Assembly (NCBI GenBank): GCA_964559575.1
Contig: CAZLGQ010000008.1
Coordinates: forward strand, 1-16,055
Reading direction: 5' to 3'
DNA from: SKVL01 sp964559575
GTDB lineage: Bacteria > Patescibacteriota > Minisyncoccia > Phycocordibacterales > CSBR16-193
Length of the DNA: 16,055 nucleotides
A model generated the notes under the pieces. It saw only the letters and a list, made by a program, of their open reading frames with translations. It was not told where the DNA came from and did no database searches. Position 1 is the first letter of the stretch, and each line of letters starts with the position of its first letter. Made by a program: the position numbers and the translations under genes. Shown piece by piece: positions 12,748 through 16,055 of the stretch.

Positions 12748-13461
12748 ATGGATGAAGATAAAGAAAAAAAAGACTCCCTAGATAATTTTCAGGAATATAT
12801 AGGTATTAAATTTAATGATGAAGAAATACTAAAAAGAGCTTTTACTCATAGATCTTATATAAACGAAAACAGAGGGAGTGAACTAAAACACAATGAAAGG
12901 TTGGAGTTTTTAGGAGATGCGGTTTTAGAGCTTGTTATAACAGATGATCTATATGAAAAATTTCCTTCAAAACCTGAAGGGGAGTTAACAGCTCTTAGAG
13001 CGGCGCTTGTAAACACCACATCTCTTCATAAGGTGGCTGAGAGTTTATCTATTAATAAAAAACTATATCTTTCTAAGGGAGAATCAAAAGATACCGGAAG
13101 AGCTAGGGAATATATATTAGCTAATGCAGTTGAGGCATTAATAGGAGCTATCTATTTAGATCAAGGATACGATACAGCTAAAAGATTTATTGATCGTTTT
13201 ATTTTTACTCGTTTAGAAGAGGTTATAAAAGAGAAGTTGTGGGTAGATGCTAAAAGTTATTTTCAAGAAAAATCTCAAGAGATAGAATCGGAAACACCTA
13301 CTTATAAAGTTTTAGAAGAAAAAGGTCCTGATCATGACAAAGTCTTTACTTCCGGAGTTTATTTAAAAGACGATTTGATAGCTACCGGAGATGGTCAATC
13401 AAAACAGGAAGCGGAACAGGAAGCTGCTCGTATGGCTTTAAAAAAGAAGGGTTGGGAATAG
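12748..13461 (+). CDS. rnc: Ribonuclease III
   Basis: This 237-aa endonuclease cuts double-stranded RNA, chiefly in rRNA precursor processing. The signature HNERLEFLGDAVL (48-60) supplies Glu50, Glu53 and Asp57. The second motif reads ILANAVEALIGAIYLD (123-138): Glu129 is kept, but Asn126 stands where many enzymes (E. coli Asp114) have aspartate. A C-terminal double-stranded RNA-binding domain covers about 166-235, with DAKSYFQEKSQ (167-177) and GDGQSKQEAEQEAARMAL (214-231). Length is normal. The ATG is four bases after the nusB stop, so translation is probably coupled and the genes co-transcribed; both act on rRNA synthesis and maturation. No Shine-Dalgarno is visible. Confidence 0.95.
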   Translation: MDEDKEKKDSLDNFQEYIGIKFNDEEILKRAFTHRSYINENRGSELKHNERLEFLGDAVLELVITDDLYEKFPSKPEGELTALRAALVNTTSLHKVAESLSINKKLYLSKGESKDTGRAREYILANAVEALIGAIYLDQGYDTAKRFIDRFIFTRLEEVIKEKLWVDAKSYFQEKSQEIESETPTYKVLEEKGPDHDKVFTSGVYLKDDLIATGDGQSKQEAEQEAARMALKKKGWE

Positions 13462-13493
13462 TTTTCAAATTCTTTGATGAGTAAATATCTTTT

Positions 13494-15752
13494 ATGATTT
13501 TAAAAAAGCTGGAGTTATCGGGATTTAAATCTTTTGCTAAAAAAACCAATTTGGATTTTAACTGCCCGATATCGGCTATTGTCGGACCTAATGGTTCCGG
13601 TAAATCAAATATAGCTGAGGCTTTTAGATTTGTTTTAGGAGAGCAGTCTTTTAAATCTATGAGAGGAAAGAGGGGGGAAGATATGATATTTAGCGGATCT
13701 TCCGGTGTTAGACGTGCTAATTTGGCTGAGGTTTCGTTAGTTTTTGATAATTCTGATAGAAGATTTTCAGGTATTGATTTTGATGAAGTTCGTATAAGCA
13801 GAGTCGTTCATCGTGATGGTGAAAATAACTATTATATAAACGGAAGTAAGACCAGATTAAAAGATGTAATAGAACTTCTTTCTGCTGTAAATATAGGGGT
13901 TTCTGCTCATCATATAATATCTCAAGGTGAAACTGACAGGATTTTGAATGCTAAACCTGTTGAAAGAAAATCAATGATAGAAGAGGCTTTGGGTCTTAAG
14001 GTTTATCAGTATAAAAGAAAAGAGAGTGAAAAAAAACTTATTAAGACTGAAGAAAACTTAAAAGAAGTTAAGGCTATTAGAAGAGAGTTAGCTCCCAGAA
14101 TATCTTTTCTAAAAGAACAGGTTAAGAAAGTGGAAAGAGCTCGTTCTATTCAAGAGGAGTTGGTTTATAAATATAAAGATTTTTTAAAGAGAGAGTATAT
14201 ATACATATTTAGTACACGCAAGATCCTAGATTCTGAAAAAGAAAAACCTCAAAAGGAACTTGAGGAAGTTGAAGTGGAAATTTCAAGACTTAAAGAAAAG
14301 ATATCACATGAAGAAGGATCGGGAGATAAAAATTCCAAAATAGTTGAATTGGAAGATATTCAAAGAAGTATAGAAAATCAAAAAGGAGAGATCTTAAAGG
14401 AGATAGGACGTTTGGAAGGAGAGATCCAGTTTTATCAAAACAGATTAAAGTATTTAGAAGATTCTCCGGAAAAAGAAACCTATTTTTCTTGGGATGATGT
14501 CTCCGGTTTTGTAGGTAAGGTTGATGAGTATCTTATAGAAGCAAAAAGCAAGGAAAATGTAGAAGATATTTACGATTTTTTAGAGACAGTTAGAAATAAA
14601 ATAAGAGAGTTTCTTAATTCCTTTAAAGAGGAACACTCAGAAAAAAGAGAGGAGATGGAAAAGATCAGAAAAGATCTTTTTCAGTTGGAAAATGAAAAAG
14701 AAAATAAAAGGAGTTCCTTGGATTTTCTTAAAGGAGAAGTAGATAGATTGACTAAAGAAAGAAGGTTATTACAGGAAAAGGTTATAGAAGATCAAAATAC
14801 AAGTCGTCAAGCCGAGAGAAGAATGTTTGAGTGTATGAATACACAACAGAAGCTTCGTTCTCAGATGGAAAGGATACAGGATAAAATTTATAAACTGGAA
14901 AATATAGATAATGCTTTTAAGTATGAAATTCAAGAGGCTGTTAGAATAATCGGGTCCTTTATTCTTGAGTATAAAGATTATGAACCAAAAGATGAAAATG
15001 GCAATGTTTTATCTAAAGAAGATATTTTAAATGAAGATAGGAATAGACAGGAAGAAAGAAGAAAAGAAATAGAACGCTTAAAGATAAGATTGGAAGAACT
15101 GTCAGTAGGATCTCATAAAGAGATAATGGATGAATACAAGGAGGTATCTGAAAGGGATGAGTTTTTAATGAAAGAGGTTAGTGATCTGGAACATTCTATA
15201 GAGTCACTTCGTTTTGTTATAACTGATCTGGAAAATACCATACAGAATAAATTTGAAGAGGGTTTAAAAAAGATAAATGTTGTTTTTCAACAGTTTTTTT
15301 CCGAGATGTTTGGGGGAGGAACGGCATCATTACAAACAGTTTTAGTTAAGGCTAAAAAAGATCCATTTTCTAATGAAGAAGAAGAGGAAGAATCTGAGAG
15401 TACTGTTGAAGGACTTGAGATATCAGTTTCATTGCCTCGTAAGAATGTTAAAGGTCTTTTAATGCTTTCCGGAGGAGAAAGAGCTTTGGTTTCAACGGCT
15501 TTAATATTTGCTATGTCACAGGTTAATCCGCCACCTTTTCTTATTTTAGATGAAACAGACGCCGCTTTAGATGAAGCTAATTCTCATAAATATGGAACTA
15601 TGGTTGAACACTTAGCTGATCATTCTCAACTTATACTAATAACTCATAATAGAGAAACTATGGCCAGAGCCGGAGTCTTGTATGGAATTACAATGGATTC
15701 AAGTGGGGTTTCAAAAGTTCTTTCAGTTAAACTGGGAGATGAAACAGAATAA
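13494..15752 (+). CDS. smc: Shortened SMC chromosome segregation ATPase
   Basis: This 752-aa protein has the two ATPase halves of SMC, the condensin-like ring that organises and segregates chromosomes. The N-terminal half begins MILKKLELSGFKSFA with Walker A GPNGSGKS (31-38) and HHIISQGETDRIL (139-151, Q-loop region). The C-terminal half has EMFGGGTASL (604-613), the ABC signature LSGGERAL (658-665), Walker B FLILDE (682-687, Asp686 and Glu687) and the D-loop DAALDEAN (689-696). Coiled coils fill about 170-320 and 385-600. Bacterial SMC is normally near 1,180 residues; here each arm is short and no canonical hinge is recognisable. Only a segment of roughly 60 residues (about 323-385) breaks the coils. 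An acidic insert lies at 627-638. It follows rnc by 32 bases and ends at a strong terminator. A Rad50-like ATPase is less likely because of the SMC-type N-terminus. Confidence 0.9.
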   Translation: MILKKLELSGFKSFAKKTNLDFNCPISAIVGPNGSGKSNIAEAFRFVLGEQSFKSMRGKRGEDMIFSGSSGVRRANLAEVSLVFDNSDRRFSGIDFDEVRISRVVHRDGENNYYINGSKTRLKDVIELLSAVNIGVSAHHIISQGETDRILNAKPVERKSMIEEALGLKVYQYKRKESEKKLIKTEENLKEVKAIRRELAPRISFLKEQVKKVERARSIQEELVYKYKDFLKREYIYIFSTRKILDSEKEKPQKELEEVEVEISRLKEKISHEEGSGDKNSKIVELEDIQRSIENQKGEILKEIGRLEGEIQFYQNRLKYLEDSPEKETYFSWDDVSGFVGKVDEYLIEAKSKENVEDIYDFLETVRNKIREFLNSFKEEHSEKREEMEKIRKDLFQLENEKENKRSSLDFLKGEVDRLTKERRLLQEKVIEDQNTSRQAERRMFECMNTQQKLRSQMERIQDKIYKLENIDNAFKYEIQEAVRIIGSFILEYKDYEPKDENGNVLSKEDILNEDRNRQEERRKEIERLKIRLEELSVGSHKEIMDEYKEVSERDEFLMKEVSDLEHSIESLRFVITDLENTIQNKFEEGLKKINVVFQQFFSEMFGGGTASLQTVLVKAKKDPFSNEEEEEESESTVEGLEISVSLPRKNVKGLLMLSGGERALVSTALIFAMSQVNPPPFLILDETDAALDEANSHKYGTMVEHLADHSQLILITHNRETMARAGVLYGITMDSSGVSKVLSVKLGDETE

Positions 15753-15754
15753 AT

Positions 15755-15787
15755 AAAAAACCGAAGGTACTGAACCTTCGGTTTTTT
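15755..15787. terminator. Bidirectional rho-independent terminator, smc / tRNAs
   Basis: CCGAAGGT (15761-15768) and ACCTTCGG (15774-15781) form a perfect 8-bp stem with a 5-base loop, flanked by six A's (15755-15760) and six T's (15782-15787). It can stop smc transcripts on the plus strand and the tRNA transcript on the minus strand. Confidence 0.9.
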
Positions 15788-15793
15788 AAACTG

Positions 15794-15876
15794 TGGGCGG
15801 GAGAGGACTTGAACCTCCACGCCTTAAAGGCATCAGCTCCTAAGGCTGACGTGTCTACCAATTTCACCACCCGCCC
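15794..15876 (-). tRNA. tRNA-Leu, anticodon UAG
   Basis: The minus strand folds as a class II tRNA: acceptor GGGCGGG (15876-15870) with CCCGCCC, D-stem GTG/CAC around AAATTGGTAGA, anticodon stem TCAGC/GCTGA with loop CTTAGGA (anticodon TAG), a long variable arm with a GCC/GGC stem, and a T-arm with loop TTCAAGT. The discriminator base is A, as needed for leucine. The next bases are CAG, so the 3' CCA is not encoded and must be added. It reads CUA and probably other CUN codons. Confidence 0.95.
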
Positions 15877-15907
15877 ATATTTATTTTTTTAAAGATCTTT
15901 TTATCTT

Positions 15908-15983
15908 TGGTCCGCCCACTAGGATTTGAACCTAGGACCTACCGGTTAAGAGCCGGTTGCTCTACCAGCTGAGCTATAGGCGG
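15908..15983 (-). tRNA. tRNA-Lys, anticodon CUU
   Basis: The minus strand folds as a standard tRNA: acceptor CCGCCTA with TGGGCGG, D-stem GCTC/GAGC, anticodon stem ACCGG/CCGGT with loop CTCTTAA (anticodon CTT, reading AAG), variable loop AGGTC, and T-stem CTAGG/CCTAG with loop TTCAAAT. The discriminator is A, and CCA follows directly in the DNA (15910-15908), unlike the neighbouring tRNA-Leu. It lies 31 bases upstream of tRNA-Leu and is probably co-transcribed with it. Confidence 0.95.
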
Positions 15984-16005
15984 GATTATTATCTTTGATT
16001 AAGTT

Positions 16006-16034
16006 AGATTAACTTTTTTTTAATAATTTTTCAA
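16006..16034 (-). promoter_or_regulatory. Promoter of the tRNA-Lys-Leu unit
   Basis: On the minus strand TTGAAA (16034-16029), a 17-base spacer rich in A and TAATCT (16011-16006) form a fair sigma-70-type promoter. The -10 ends 22 bases before the first base of tRNA-Lys, giving a short 5' leader for RNase P to remove. Confidence 0.45.
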
Positions 16035-16055
16035 CTGATCTTATTTTCTAACATT

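Noticed and set aside
15891..15900. Palindrome AAAGATCTTT between the two tRNA genes
   Set aside because: A short AT-rich palindrome is expected by chance and has no T run placed to act as a terminator between the tRNAs.

Overview
This window looks like an ordinary chromosomal stretch of an AT-rich, small-genome bacterium of the Candidate Phyla Radiation (Patescibacteria), most likely the Parcubacteria/Paceibacteria branch. That placement is inferred from the L32 N-terminus (MVVRMRINRS), a NusB beginning MANRHL, an SMC of only 752 aa, shortened housekeeping enzymes and very tight gene spacing. The standard code appears to be in use: every gene is full length without internal UGA, and prfA ends at TGA. 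There are no insertion sequences, CRISPR arrays or prophage genes, and no gene-free stretch exceeds about 130 bases. Positions 1-60 hold nothing I can name.

Layout. Positions 61-5822 (plus strand): rplY (bL25/CTC), an envelope protein joining an EnvC/CwlO-like coiled coil to a lytic transglycosylase domain, rpmE (bL31, zinc form), prfA (RF1) and gyrB. A strong bidirectional terminator (5790-5822) separates gyrB from the convergent minus-strand pair thrS and dnaE (5836-10832). A 34-bp divergent promoter region lies between dnaE and rnhB. The plus strand then carries rnhB, rpmF (bL32), a nusB-Nudix fusion, rnc and smc (10867-15752). A second bidirectional terminator (15755-15787) faces two minus-strand tRNA genes, Leu(UAG) and Lys(CUU).

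The content is almost entirely information processing: ribosome structure (bL25, bL31, bL32), translation (RF1, ThrRS, tRNAs), replication and DNA topology (DnaE, GyrB, RNase HII, SMC) and rRNA synthesis and maturation (NusB, RNase III). The transglycosylase is the only cell-envelope gene.

I see no obvious new multi-gene system. What deserves a second look is inside familiar genes: a NusB-Nudix fusion whose Nudix box has lost key residues, an SMC without a recognisable hinge, a DnaE whose PHP metal site looks dismantled, a ThrRS lacking the TGS domain, and an EnvC-like/transglycosylase fusion. A second theme is gene expression: several genes have a -10 box 6-10 bases before the ATG and no Shine-Dalgarno, which suggests widespread leaderless mRNAs. 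gyrB, with a real leader and a GGAGGT, is the exception.
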